Below the pieces are notes generated by a model. It did no database searches. It saw only the letters and a program-made list of their open reading frames with translations, and was not told the origin of the DNA. From Clostridiales bacterium (GTDB taxonomy: Bacteria; Bacillota; Clostridia; Oscillospirales; Oscillospiraceae), in contig SFLD01000031.1 in the NCBI GenBank assembly GCA_004553545.1, forward strand, positions 1 through 22,725: 22,725 bases of DNA. Reading direction: 5' to 3'. This document shows positions 6,820-14,216 of this stretch, one piece after another; within the stretch, counting starts at the first letter, position 1; the number at the start of each line of letters is the position of its first letter. Made by a program: the position numbers and the translations under genes.

Positions 6820-8913
6820 GTGAAGTACAGGAAATGGAACATCGGAGAGGCGGACCGGAGCGCGGTGGATGCCCTGCGCTCCGCCGGGTACTCCGGGCTG
6901 CTGGCCTCCGTGCTGGCGGCCCGGGGCGTCACCACGCCGGAGGCCGCCGCCGAGAAGCTGGAGCGGGAGCGGAAACTCACCCTCTCGCCCCTTCTGATGA
7001 AGGACATGGACCGGGCGGTGGCGCGCATCCAGCAGGCCATCGCGGACGGCGAGACCATGGCCGTCTTCGGGGACTACGACGTGGACGGCATCACCGCGAC
7101 GGTGGTGGTGGAGGACTACCTCCGCCGCCAGGGGGCGGAGTGCCTGCGCTACATCCCCCGCCGGGTGGAGGACGGCTACGGATTGAGCCTGGACGCCATC
7201 CGCCGCCTGCGGGAGAAGGGGGCCACTCTCCTCATCACCGTGGACTGCGGCGTCACCGGGGTGGAGGAGGTGGACTACGCCCGGTCCCTGGGCATGGACG
7301 TGGTGGTGACGGACCACCACGAGTGCCGGGAGACCCTGCCGAGGGCCGTGGCCGTGGTGAACCCCCACCGGCCGGACTGCCCGTATCCTTTCAAGCATCT
7401 CGCGGGCGTGGGCGTCGCCCTGAAGCTGGTGCTGGCCCTGGGGGGCGAGAGCCGGGAGGACGCCCTCTTCGCCCGGTACTGCACCCTGGCCGCCATCGGC
7501 ACCATCGCGGATGTGATGCTGATGGAGGGGGAGAACCGGACCATCGTCTCCTGCGGCCTCGAGGCTCTGCCCCACACGGATTTCGCCGGTCTCCACGCCC
7601 TGCTGCGGGAGGCGGGCCTCAGCGATAAGCCCCTCTCCTCCGTCCAGGTGGGCTTCGCCCTCTCCCCCCGGATCAACGCCGCCGGGCGGATGGGGGAGGC
7701 GGACCTTGCGGCGGAGCTTCTGGAGTGCGCCGACCCGGGCCGGGCGGAGGAATTGGCCCGGGAGCTCTGCCAGCTGAACCGGGAGCGCCAGAGCGTGGAG
7801 CAGGACATCTGCGCCGACGCCATCGACCAGATCGGCCGTCTGCCGGCCAGCGAGCGCAGCGCCCTGGTGCTGGCCAGCGAGCGCTGGCACCAGGGGGTGG
7901 TGGGCATCGTGGCCTCCCGCCTCAGCGAGAAGTACTCCTGCCCCAGCTTCATGATCCACCTGAAGGGCGGCATGGGCAAGGGCTCCTGCCGCTCCTGGGG
8001 AGGCTTCAACCTCTTCGCCGCCCTCGAGAGCTGCTCGGATCTCCTGGAGGAGTTCGGCGGCCACGAGCTGGCGGCGGGCTTCACCATCCGGGAGGAGAAC
8101 ATCCCCGCCTTCCGCTCCCGGATGAACCGCTGCGCCCACGCCGCCATGGACGGCAACCTCCCCATCCCCTCCCTGGACGTGGACTGCGCCGTCACCAGCC
8201 CCGGCGAGGTGACCCTCTCCGCCGTGGAGGAGCTGGGGATGCTGGAGCCCTACGGCGCCGGGAATCCCCGGCCGGTCTTCGCCCTGCTGGGCGCCACGGT
8301 GGATTCCCTCCAGTCCGTGGGCCAGGGGCGGCACCTGAAGCTGCGGCTCAGCAAGGGCAGCTGCCGTTTTGAAGCCATCTACTTCTCCGCCACGGCGGAG
8401 AGCTGCGCCGTGGCCGCCGGGATGCGGGTGGACGCCGCCTTCTACCTGCAGGTCAACACCTTCCGGGGCCAGACCACGCTGCAGCTGCAGATCATCGACC
8501 TGCGCCCCTCCCTGACGCCCTCCCGCCACGAGGCGGAGGCGCTGGAGCTGGTGGCGCGCTGCTGCGAGGGCGGCCCCCTCACCGAGCGGGAGAAGTCCCG
8601 CATCCCCGCCCAGCGGGAGCCCTTCGCCGCCTGCTATACCGCCCTGGAGCGGCAATTGAAGCGGACCGGCGCCGAGAGCGCCCCGGAGCTGCCGCTGCTG
8701 CGGCTCCTGGCGGCAGAGAGCGGGGGGAGCGACGGCTTCCTCCGGGCGGCCATGGCCCTGCGGGTCTTCCGGGAGCGGGGACTGGTCCAGATCACCCAGG
8801 GGGAGGACGGCTTCCTCACCCTGCGGCTCTCCCGCCCCGCCGGGAAGGTGGACCTCTTTGCCTGCCCGTACCTCCGGCGGCTGAAAAGCCCAAACCCCAA
8901 TGGAAGGGAGTGA
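6820..8913 (+). CDS. recJ: Single-stranded-DNA-specific exonuclease RecJ
   Basis: A 697-residue DHH-superfamily 5'-3' exonuclease acting in recombinational and base-excision repair. It carries motif I DYDVDG (D85, D87, D89), the DHH motif (D165-H167) for Mn/Mg binding, the DHHA1 signature GGHELAAGF near 413, and the OB-fold segment LEPYGAGNPRPVF. About 130 residues follow the OB fold; a C-terminal extension like this is usual for Firmicutes RecJ, which is longer than the 577-residue E. coli protein. The start is GTG at 6820 with GGGAAGGGG about 8 nt upstream; no in-frame ATG fits the N-terminal homology. rel begins 4 nt after its stop, so the two are co-transcribed. The apt gene often found between them in Bacillus is absent. 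Confidence 0.95.
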   Translation: MKYRKWNIGEADRSAVDALRSAGYSGLLASVLAARGVTTPEAAAEKLERERKLTLSPLLMKDMDRAVARIQQAIADGETMAVFGDYDVDGITATVVVEDYLRRQGAECLRYIPRRVEDGYGLSLDAIRRLREKGATLLITVDCGVTGVEEVDYARSLGMDVVVTDHHECRETLPRAVAVVNPHRPDCPYPFKHLAGVGVALKLVLALGGESREDALFARYCTLAAIGTIADVMLMEGENRTIVSCGLEALPHTDFAGLHALLREAGLSDKPLSSVQVGFALSPRINAAGRMGEADLAAELLECADPGRAEELARELCQLNRERQSVEQDICADAIDQIGRLPASERSALVLASERWHQGVVGIVASRLSEKYSCPSFMIHLKGGMGKGSCRSWGGFNLFAALESCSDLLEEFGGHELAAGFTIREENIPAFRSRMNRCAHAAMDGNLPIPSLDVDCAVTSPGEVTLSAVEELGMLEPYGAGNPRPVFALLGATVDSLQSVGQGRHLKLRLSKGSCRFEAIYFSATAESCAVAAGMRVDAAFYLQVNTFRGQTTLQLQIIDLRPSLTPSRHEAEALELVARCCEGGPLTEREKSRIPAQREPFAACYTALERQLKRTGAESAPELPLLRLLAAESGGSDGFLRAAMALRVFRERGLVQITQGEDGFLTLRLSRPAGKVDLFACPYLRRLKSPNPNGRE

Positions 8914-8917
8914 GTCC

Positions 8918-11215
8918 ATGACAAGCGAAAGAAAGATCGTCCCGGATAACGGCCTGGCGGCGGACCTGCACACCGCCCCCCAGATCCACCGGGAGGACAG
9001 CGTCCAGGACGCCATCATCGAGGAGCAGTACGCCCGCCTGGTGGAGACCGTCCGGGACTATAACCCCGCGGCGGACTTTGTCCACATCGAGAGCGCCTAC
9101 CACTTTGCCAAGCGCTGTCACGAGGGCCAGCGCCGCAAGAGCGGCGAGCCCTACATCATCCATCCCCTGGCGGTGGCCCAGATCGTGGCCGAGGAGCTGA
9201 AGCTGGACAGCGAGTCCATCGAGGCCGCCCTCCTCCACGACTGCATTGAGGACACGGCGGCGACCTACGCCGACATCGCCCGGCTCTTCTCTCCCACGGT
9301 GGCGGACCTCGTGGAGGGCGTCAGCAAGCTGACCCGCATCCAGTACGCCACCAAGGAAGACGAGCAGATGGAGAACCTCCGGAAGATGCTCATCGCCATG
9401 AGCAAGGACATCCGGGTCATCCTCATCAAGATCTCCGACCGGCTCCACAACATGCGTACCATGGAGTACCAGAGCCCCGCGAAGCAGAAGCAGAAGTCTC
9501 TCGAGACCATGGAGATCTACGCCCCCATCGCCCACCGCTTAGGCATGCAGCGCATCAAGTGGGAGCTGGAGGACCTGTCTCTCAAGTACCTGGACCCCGT
9601 GGGCTTTGAGGAGATCAACTCCTCCCTTCAATTGAAGGCCAAGGAGTACGACGCCTTCATGAAAAAGACCCAGGACCAGATCGACAAGCGCCTCCAGGAG
9701 ATGCACATCCCCCACACCGTCTACGGCCGGATGAAGCATCCCTACTCCATCTACCGCAAGATGTTCAGCCAGAACAAGCAGCTGGACGAGATCTTCGACC
9801 TCTTCGCCTTCCGGGTGATCGTGGGCAGCGTGGGGGACTGCTACAACGTTCTCGGCGTCATCCACGACCTCTATAAGCCCATCCTGGGCCGCTTCAAGGA
9901 CTATATCGGCACCCCCAAGCCCAACGGCTACCAGTCCCTCCACACCACCGTCATGGGCTCCGACGGCATCCCCTTCGAGGTCCAGATCCGGACGGAGGAG
10001 ATGCACGAGATCGCCGAGTACGGCGTGGCCGCCCACTGGAAGTATAAGCAGGGCGGGGCCGGGGCCGGCACCGAGGGGAAGTATGAGTGGGTCCGCCGCC
10101 TGCTGGAGAATCAGGACGGCACCGACGCCGAGGAGTATATCCACTCCCTGAAGGTGGATATGTTCTCCGACGAGGTCTTCGTCTTCACCCCCAACGGCGA
10201 CGTGCAGAACCTGCCCGCCGGGGCCACGCCCATCGACTTCGCCTATGCCATCCACTCCGCCGTGGGCAACCACATGATCGGCGCCAAGATCAACGGCCGC
10301 ATCGTGACGCTGGACTCCAGCCTGAAAAACGGCGACATCGTGGAGATCATCACCTCCAAATCCGCCAAGGGCCCCAGCCGGGACTGGCTGAAGATCGCCA
10401 AGTCCAGCGAGGCCCGCAGCAAGATCCGCCAGTGGTTCAAGAAGGAGAAGAAGGACGAGAACATCGTGGCGGGCCGGGCGGCCTTCGAGGCGGAGCTGAA
10501 GCACTGCGGCATCGCCATGAAGGAGGTCATGGACCCGGAGCTTCTCACCAACGTCCTCCGCCGGACCTCCTACAGCACCCTGGAGGAGCTCTACGCCGCC
10601 ATCGGCTACGGCGGCTTCACCGCCCAGAAGGCCGTGAGCCGCATCCAGGGGGAGCTGGGCCGCATCGCCGCCAAGCACCACCAGGAGGAGAAGGCTGCCG
10701 AGCTGATGGAGGAGAAGCCCGAGGCCCCCAAGCCCGTCCAGCGGAAGGTCCGCAGCGAGCAGGGCATCATCGTGGAGGGCCTGGACAACTGCCTCGTGAA
10801 GTTCTCCAAGTGCTGCACCCCCGTGCCGGGGGACGAGATCGTGGGCTTCATCACCCGGGGCTACGGCGTCAGCGTCCACCGCTGCGACTGCCCCAACGCC
10901 AGCGAGGAGCGGCGCAAGCTCCCGGGTCAGGAGGGCCGCTGGATCAAGGTCTCCTGGGGCAGCGACACCCTGGACAGCTACCCCACCTCGTTGGAGCTGG
11001 TCTGCAAGGACCGGAACAACCTCATCCTGGATATCTCCACCGTCCTCTCCACCACCAATACCAGGGTTTCCGCCATCCAGTCCCGCACCGGGGCGGACCA
11101 GTTCGTGAACATCCACCTGGAGATCAGCATCCGGGACCAGCAGCAGCTGCGGGATGTGATGAACCGGCTGCACCAGATCTCCGGGGTACTGGAGGTCACC
11201 CGTCCGGCGGGGTAA
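8918..11215 (+). CDS. relA: Bifunctional (p)ppGpp synthetase/hydrolase Rel
   Basis: A 765-residue long RSH protein that makes and degrades the stringent-response alarmone. The HD hydrolase domain keeps HDCIED (107-112). The synthetase domain has GRFKDYIGTPKPNGYQSLH; the RFKD motif at 325-328 is the form found in bifunctional Rel proteins rather than the EFDD form of E. coli RelA. A TGS domain lies at about 418-480 (DEVFVFTPNG), a conserved-Cys region near 629-655 (KCCTPVPGDE, HRCDC) and a C-terminal ACT domain at about 690-765. Start 8918 has GGAAGGG 9 nt upstream; an alternative in-frame ATG at 8900 overlaps recJ. It is the second gene of the recJ operon. The usual partner dtd lies beyond the repeat island. 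Confidence 0.96.
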   Translation: MTSERKIVPDNGLAADLHTAPQIHREDSVQDAIIEEQYARLVETVRDYNPAADFVHIESAYHFAKRCHEGQRRKSGEPYIIHPLAVAQIVAEELKLDSESIEAALLHDCIEDTAATYADIARLFSPTVADLVEGVSKLTRIQYATKEDEQMENLRKMLIAMSKDIRVILIKISDRLHNMRTMEYQSPAKQKQKSLETMEIYAPIAHRLGMQRIKWELEDLSLKYLDPVGFEEINSSLQLKAKEYDAFMKKTQDQIDKRLQEMHIPHTVYGRMKHPYSIYRKMFSQNKQLDEIFDLFAFRVIVGSVGDCYNVLGVIHDLYKPILGRFKDYIGTPKPNGYQSLHTTVMGSDGIPFEVQIRTEEMHEIAEYGVAAHWKYKQGGAGAGTEGKYEWVRRLLENQDGTDAEEYIHSLKVDMFSDEVFVFTPNGDVQNLPAGATPIDFAYAIHSAVGNHMIGAKINGRIVTLDSSLKNGDIVEIITSKSAKGPSRDWLKIAKSSEARSKIRQWFKKEKKDENIVAGRAAFEAELKHCGIAMKEVMDPELLTNVLRRTSYSTLEELYAAIGYGGFTAQKAVSRIQGELGRIAAKHHQEEKAAELMEEKPEAPKPVQRKVRSEQGIIVEGLDNCLVKFSKCCTPVPGDEIVGFITRGYGVSVHRCDCPNASEERRKLPGQEGRWIKVSWGSDTLDSYPTSLELVCKDRNNLILDISTVLSTTNTRVSAIQSRTGADQFVNIHLEISIRDQQQLRDVMNRLHQISGVLEVTRPAG

Positions 11216-11391
11216 GGCACCGCAAAGCCCCCCCCGGCGGGCGGATGGCATCCGGGGTTCTGACTTCTATCGAAGGCTGAGTGGGCCGCCCCCTGTGGGG
11301 CATCCCGTAGGGCGGGGTGACCACACCCCGCCGGGGGTGCCGATGAAGATCGGTGGCTTTCGTATTTCCCCCCCAGACCCCCTTGAAACGA

Positions 11392-11421
11392 CCAAAGGAA
11401 GGGCCGCGGCCCTTCCTTTGG
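11392..11421. terminator. 30-nt perfect palindrome downstream of rel
   Basis: CCAAAGGAAGGGCCG continues as its exact reverse complement. It is the first strong hairpin past the rel coding region apart from a GTAG module, but it lies 177 nt downstream and no T-tract follows. It could be a terminator or processing site, or simply another island module. Confidence 0.4.
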
Positions 11422-11686
11422 AAACCATCCCGGGGTTACGGGGGATTCCGGAAGACGGGCGCGGACGCTTCGCTGTGCGCGGTTACGGGGGACGTTGGGA
11501 CGGGGGACGAAAGATGGAGGCTTTGGTGCCTGCTGTCATTCCGGGTCCCTGCCTTGTGGAAGACGAGGGAAACGACAGCCTGGTAGATCTGAACCAGCAT
11601 TGGGTGTTCGTCACCTTTGGCCCCTGTAGGGGCGGGGCTCTGTCCCCGCCCGCTCTTCTGGGGTTGATGGGTATTTCGATTAAATC

Positions 11687-11768
11687 CGTAGGGGCCGACC
11701 TATGTGTCGGCCCGTGGCGGGTCCCGCGCAGAGGCGTGTCCGGGCGGACACATAGGTCCGCCCCTACG
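11687..11768. repeat. BIME-like pair of facing GTAG hairpins, right copy
   Basis: GTAG at 11688-11691 and CTAC at 11764-11767 bound two facing hairpins with a linker containing GGGTCCCGCGCAGA. It is the reverse-complement counterpart of 643-726, with the two hairpin types (GGCCGAC and GGCGGAC stems) in exchanged order as expected for an inverted copy. Confidence 0.7.
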
Positions 11769-11891
11769 CGATGCGGGAAACGTTCCGGAGATAACGGAAA
11801 TTGGCACGGAAAACGAACATTCCCCCTGCGGGGCGGGACGGAGCCCGCCCCCCTACAGAAGAATGGAAGCAAGCTGGCCCACGGCGGGGTG

Positions 11892-11949
11892 CGCCTAGGG
11901 TGTGGCTTCCGCCAGCCAAATTCCGAAACGGAATTTGGGGCGTCAGTCA
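11892..11949 (-). mobile_element. 58-bp mini-element, copy B
   Basis: On the minus strand this unit reads TGACTGACGCC to CCCTAGGCG, with an AAATTCC/GGAATTT stem. It splits a GTAG hairpin: 11882-11891 and 11950-11967 rejoin exactly to the 28-bp module found intact at 506-533 and 11306-11333. The left inverted-repeat arm lacks this insertion. The split falls at the hairpin loop (after GACCA, before CACCCC). No target duplication can be assigned unambiguously. Confidence 0.8.
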
Positions 11950-12187
11950 TGGTCACCCCGCCCTACGGGTGCGTCACAGGTAGTGCGCAGCAACGGGCCG
12001 ATGTAGGCATCGGCCCCTACGCCCTGCGGAGGACGGCACGCCGGGGGCGTCGTGCCCTACGGGTGGTTGCGGAGAGCCGCCGCGATTGCCCTGGCCAGCG
12101 GCGCACAGCGGAGCGTTTGTGCCAGCGGGTGCGAGGAAATGGGTGGGAATTGCGGCAGAGATCATCCCCAAAGTATCCAGCAACCTT

Positions 12188-12242
12188 GGACAATCCCTCA
12201 GTCACGGCGAAGCCGTGACAGCTCCCTTTACACAAGGGAGCC
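12188..12242. repeat. GGCTCCCTT module, right copy
   Basis: The reverse-complement partner of 275-327. On the minus strand the inner stem reads GTCACGGC-ttc-GCCGTGAC, whereas the left copy has GTCGCCC-gca-GGGCGAC. Outer stem and tail are conserved. Paired change of an inner stem within otherwise matching flanks is notable. Confidence 0.75.
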
Positions 12243-12261
12243 TTTGGGGACGGGGGGATAC

Positions 12262-12347
12262 GGATTGCCGCGTCGCTTCGCTCCTCGCAATGACAGTCCT
12301 GATCCTTTGTCATTCCGAGGAGGCCCAACGGGCCGACGTGGGAATCC
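12262..12347. repeat. 86-bp pair of facing TGTCATT repeats, right copy
   Basis: The reverse-complement counterpart of 172-257 with the same length and only a few substitutions. It begins GGATTGCCGCG and ends GGGAATCC. Confidence 0.8.
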
Positions 12348-12382
12348 GTCCTTTTTCCGATGGACGGGGGTTCGGGCCGCCG

Positions 12383-12440
12383 TACCTAGGGCATGGCCTC
12401 CGCCGACCAAATTTCGTGCCGAAATTTGGGGCGTCGGTCA
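12383..12440 (-). mobile_element. 58-bp mini-element, copy C
   Basis: This is the mirrored counterpart of copy A in the other inverted-repeat arm, again 58 bp, with TACCTAGGG at one end and GGCGTCGGTCA at the other. The central stem is AAATTTCG/CGAAATTT. It lies within the GTAG module whose CTAC is at 12453-12456. Because A and C occupy homologous places, they probably descend from one insertion that was copied with the arm. Confidence 0.75.
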
Positions 12441-12755
12441 AGTCGTCGGCCCCTACGGAAAGCCCGATCAACCACCCAAGCCAGCCGGCGCGCAGCGAAG
12501 CGTCCGCGCCCGCGTGGGCGAGGGATGGGCGGGAATCGGTGCAAAGGCCATCCCAAAAGGGGGACCGCCGCCGCGACCGCTCAGGCAGCGCTTAGCGAAG
12601 CGGAAAGCGCGGAAAGAGTCGCTGGTCAAATTCGGTCTTTGCCCGATGACCTCAGAGTGCAGCACGGCGTATTGGGTTCGGAAGTCTCAGCAAGGCCCCA
12701 CCCGTGTTCACGTAGGGACTGCGATAACTGAGTAGGACCGTTTAGGGCCGCATCC

Positions 12756-12795
12756 CGTTGTGCAAGAGGACACGGAGTGTCCGGGTTGCACAACG
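12756..12795. repeat. Two-step hairpin (CGTTGTGCAA arms)
   Basis: Outer arms CGTTGTGCAA (12756-12765) and TTGCACAACG (12786-12795) are perfect. An inner stem GGACAC/GTGTCC (12768-12773, 12777-12782) stacks inside. It is in the right island, outside the inverted-repeat arms. Confidence 0.75.
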
Positions 12796-12820
12796 AGAAC
12801 GCGTTTTTTCTTTCGACGGC

Positions 12821-12868
12821 TCCACCGTCACTTTCTTTTTGGGGCGCCAAAAAGAAAGTGACGGTGGA
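12821..12868. repeat. Perfect 22-bp inverted repeat with a 4-nt loop
   Basis: Arms 12821-12842 and 12847-12868 are exact reverse complements (TCCACCGTCACTTTC to AAGTGACGGTGGA) around loop GGCG. The structure is strong enough to extrude or to block transcription into dtd. It has T-rich and A-rich sections in the stem, but no T-tract follows on either strand. Confidence 0.85.
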
Positions 12869-13021
12869 AAGCCATCGATCTTCATCGATATCCCCGGCCG
12901 GTCGACCGGCCCCACGGCGGCGGGGTGTGGTCACCCCGCCCTACGGAAGCAACGCGGGTATTGCATCGCAGCATCTGGACGCATTTTGTTGTTTCAACAA
13001 CATTTAGAAGGAGGGACCCCT

Positions 13022-13468
13022 ATGCGGGCAGTTGTTACCCGGGTGCGGGAGGCATCCGTTACCATTGAGGGCCGCGTCAACGGCGCCATCGGCCAGGGCT
13101 TTCTGGTGCTGCTGGGGGTGGGCCCCAACGACACGGAAGCCGTCTGCGACAAGCTGGCAGAGAAGGTCTGCAACCTTCGGGTCTTTGAGGACGAGAACGG
13201 CAGGATGAACCGCTCACTGGAGCAGGTGGGCGGCAGCCTTCTGGTGGTCTCCCAGTTCACCCTCTACGCGGACACCTCCTCCCGCCGCCCGGGCTTCACC
13301 GGCGCGGCCAAGCCGGACCTTGCCATCCCCCTCTACGAGCGCTTCCTACAGCGCTGCCGGGACCGGGGCTTCGAGGTCCGGCACGGGGAGTTCGGCGCGG
13401 ACATGCAGGTCGCCTCCGTCAACGACGGGCCTGTCACCATCCTCTTTGACACCGACGGCAAGCTCTGA
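13022..13468 (+). CDS. dtd: D-aminoacyl-tRNA deacylase
   Basis: A 148-residue DTD that hydrolyses D-amino acids (and glycine) from mischarged tRNA, keeping protein synthesis homochiral. Both family signatures are intact: SQFT at 77-80 and NDGPVT at 134-139, whose Gly-Pro forms the cis-Pro chirality filter. Length is standard. AAGGAGGG lies 7 nt upstream of the ATG, which matches the usual MRAVVTRV N-terminus. In Firmicutes it commonly follows rel directly; here 1.8 kb of repeats intervene, so it needs its own promoter or long read-through. No strong promoter is evident; TTGCAT at about 12959 has only a poor -10 partner. Confidence 0.95.
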   Translation: MRAVVTRVREASVTIEGRVNGAIGQGFLVLLGVGPNDTEAVCDKLAEKVCNLRVFEDENGRMNRSLEQVGGSLLVVSQFTLYADTSSRRPGFTGAAKPDLAIPLYERFLQRCRDRGFEVRHGEFGADMQVASVNDGPVTILFDTDGKL

Positions 13469-13514
13469 AACGCCGCCAAAATGTGAAGATTCTTGAAACC
13501 TTTGGGGGAAGGGC

Positions 13515-13542
13515 TTGCTTTTTCCCCTCATTCCCGTATCAT
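13515..13542 (+). promoter_or_regulatory. Possible promoter of the MBL-hemZ operon
   Basis: TTGCTT (13515-13520) and TATCAT (13537-13542) with a 16-nt spacer lie 53 bp upstream of the MBL gene. The match is moderate. Confidence 0.45.
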
Positions 13543-13595
13543 CATAGGATGGCAGATGCCGTCCCGCCCCCAGGTGGGGCAGAAAGGGGTATTAT

Positions 13596-14216
13596 ATGAA
13601 AGTTCTCGCTCTGCCGGTGGGGCAGCTGGAGACCAACTGCTACCTCCTCTGCGACGTGGAGCGCAAGCTCTGCGCCGTCATCGACCCCGGCGCCGACGCC
13701 GACGTCATCCTGGAGAACGTCCGGGAGAACGGCTGCGACATCTGCGCCATCCTGCTGACCCACGGCCACGACGACCACGTGGGCGGCGTCGCGGGCATCC
13801 GGGCCGCCTGCCCGGACATCCCCGTCTACCTCAACGAACGGGACGCCGCCATGCAGAAGCCCGGCATGGAGCGCCTCTTCCCCCCGGTGCCGGACACCGT
13901 GAGCTATGACGAGGGGGACATCCTGGCGGTGGGGAACATCCCAGTCCGGGTCCACGCCACCCCCGGCCACACCCCCGGCGGCGTGACGCTGGAGTGCGGC
14001 CAACTCCTCTTCTGCGGCGACACCCTTTTCGCCGGCTCCTGCGGCCGGACGGACTTCCCCGGCGGCGACGCGGACGCCGAGATGGCCTCCCTCCGGAAAC
14101 TGGCGGCCCTGCCGGGGGACTACCACGTCCTCCCCGGCCACATGGGGGCCTCCACGCTGCAGCATGAGCGGGAGAGCAACCAGTACATGGCCTACGCCAT
14201 CCGGAGCGGGAAATGA
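13596..14216 (+). CDS. MBL-fold metallo-hydrolase, glyoxalase-II-like
   Basis: A 206-residue metallo-beta-lactamase-fold hydrolase with a complete dinuclear metal site: THGHDDH (H56, H58, D60, H61), H125 in ATPGHTPGG, D142 in GDTLF and H182 in PGHMG. The short length without the C-terminal glyoxalase-II substrate domain places it with YcbL-type hydrolases. The natural substrate of this subgroup is uncertain; a thioester such as S-lactoylglutathione or a bacillithiol adduct is a family-based guess. Its stop overlaps the next start in ATGA, so it is translationally coupled to hemZ. This dtd-MBL-hemZ order is familiar from clostridia. Confidence 0.9.
   Translation: MKVLALPVGQLETNCYLLCDVERKLCAVIDPGADADVILENVRENGCDICAILLTHGHDDHVGGVAGIRAACPDIPVYLNERDAAMQKPGMERLFPPVPDTVSYDEGDILAVGNIPVRVHATPGHTPGGVTLECGQLLFCGDTLFAGSCGRTDFPGGDADAEMASLRKLAALPGDYHVLPGHMGASTLQHERESNQYMAYAIRSGK

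Larger units (their letters stand above)
11625..12529. repeat. Right arm of the long composite inverted repeat
   Basis: This is the mirrored copy of 1-788. Reading the reverse complement from 12529 down to 11625 gives the same modules in the same order as the left arm: the GCTTCGCTG motif, the 58-bp element, the TGTCATT pair, the CTCCCTT module, a second GCTTCGCTG motif, then the GTAG hairpins. It carries two extras: a GTAG hairpin at 12033-12061 with no left counterpart, and a 58-bp element at 11892-11949 that interrupts a hairpin left intact at 506-533. The two arms bracket about 10.8 kb with six genes. Confidence 0.9.
11306..12945. repeat. Right cluster of ten REP-like GTAG hairpin modules
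   Basis: The same module as in the left cluster. Plus-strand copies are at 11306-11333, 11625-11652 and 11687-11714. Minus-strand copies are at about 11740-11768, 11830-11858, 11882-11967 (interrupted by a 58-bp element), 11994-12021, 12033-12061, about 12373-12457 (interrupted) and 12918-12945. The copies at 506-533, 11306-11333 and 12918-12945 share the same GGCGGGGTG stem and appear identical across 28 bp. The copy at 12918-12945 lies outside the inverted-repeat arms, about 75 bp upstream of dtd. The copy at 12033-12061 has a stem (GGCACGACG) seen nowhere else in the window. Confidence 0.8.
11216..13021. other. Gene-free repeat island between rel and dtd
   Basis: 1806 bp with no supportable gene. 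From left to right it holds a GTAG hairpin (11306-11333), a 30-nt perfect palindrome (11392-11421), a GCTTCGCTG motif (11465-11480), an imperfect CTGTCATTCC/GGAAACGACAG hairpin (about 11539-11579), the inverted-repeat arm (11625-12529), less structured sequence (12530-12750), two strong hairpins (12756-12795, 12821-12868), a palindrome CCGGCCGGTCGACCGGCC-like patch (about 12893-12912) and a final GTAG hairpin (12918-12945). Open frames here overlap on several strands and frames and show low-complexity Arg/Pro/Gly translations. Confidence 0.85.

Noticed and set aside
6733..9018. Long minus-strand frame opposite recJ, and similar antisense frames opposite rel (9539-11251), the flippase (16648-18687) and pta (3151-4464)
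   Set aside because: All have the same low-complexity composition expected from the complement of GC-rich codons, lack plausible starts and lie opposite well-supported genes.
11295..12735. Several overlapping open frames of 60-307 codons in the right island
   Set aside because: They run through palindromic repeats on both strands, mirror frames in the left island, have no ribosome binding sites and show no family motifs.
1..13021. Composite transposon or integrated element bounded by the inverted arms
   Set aside because: The enclosed genes are ordinary chromosomal genes, no transposase or integrase is present and the arms are mosaics of small repeats rather than insertion-sequence ends.
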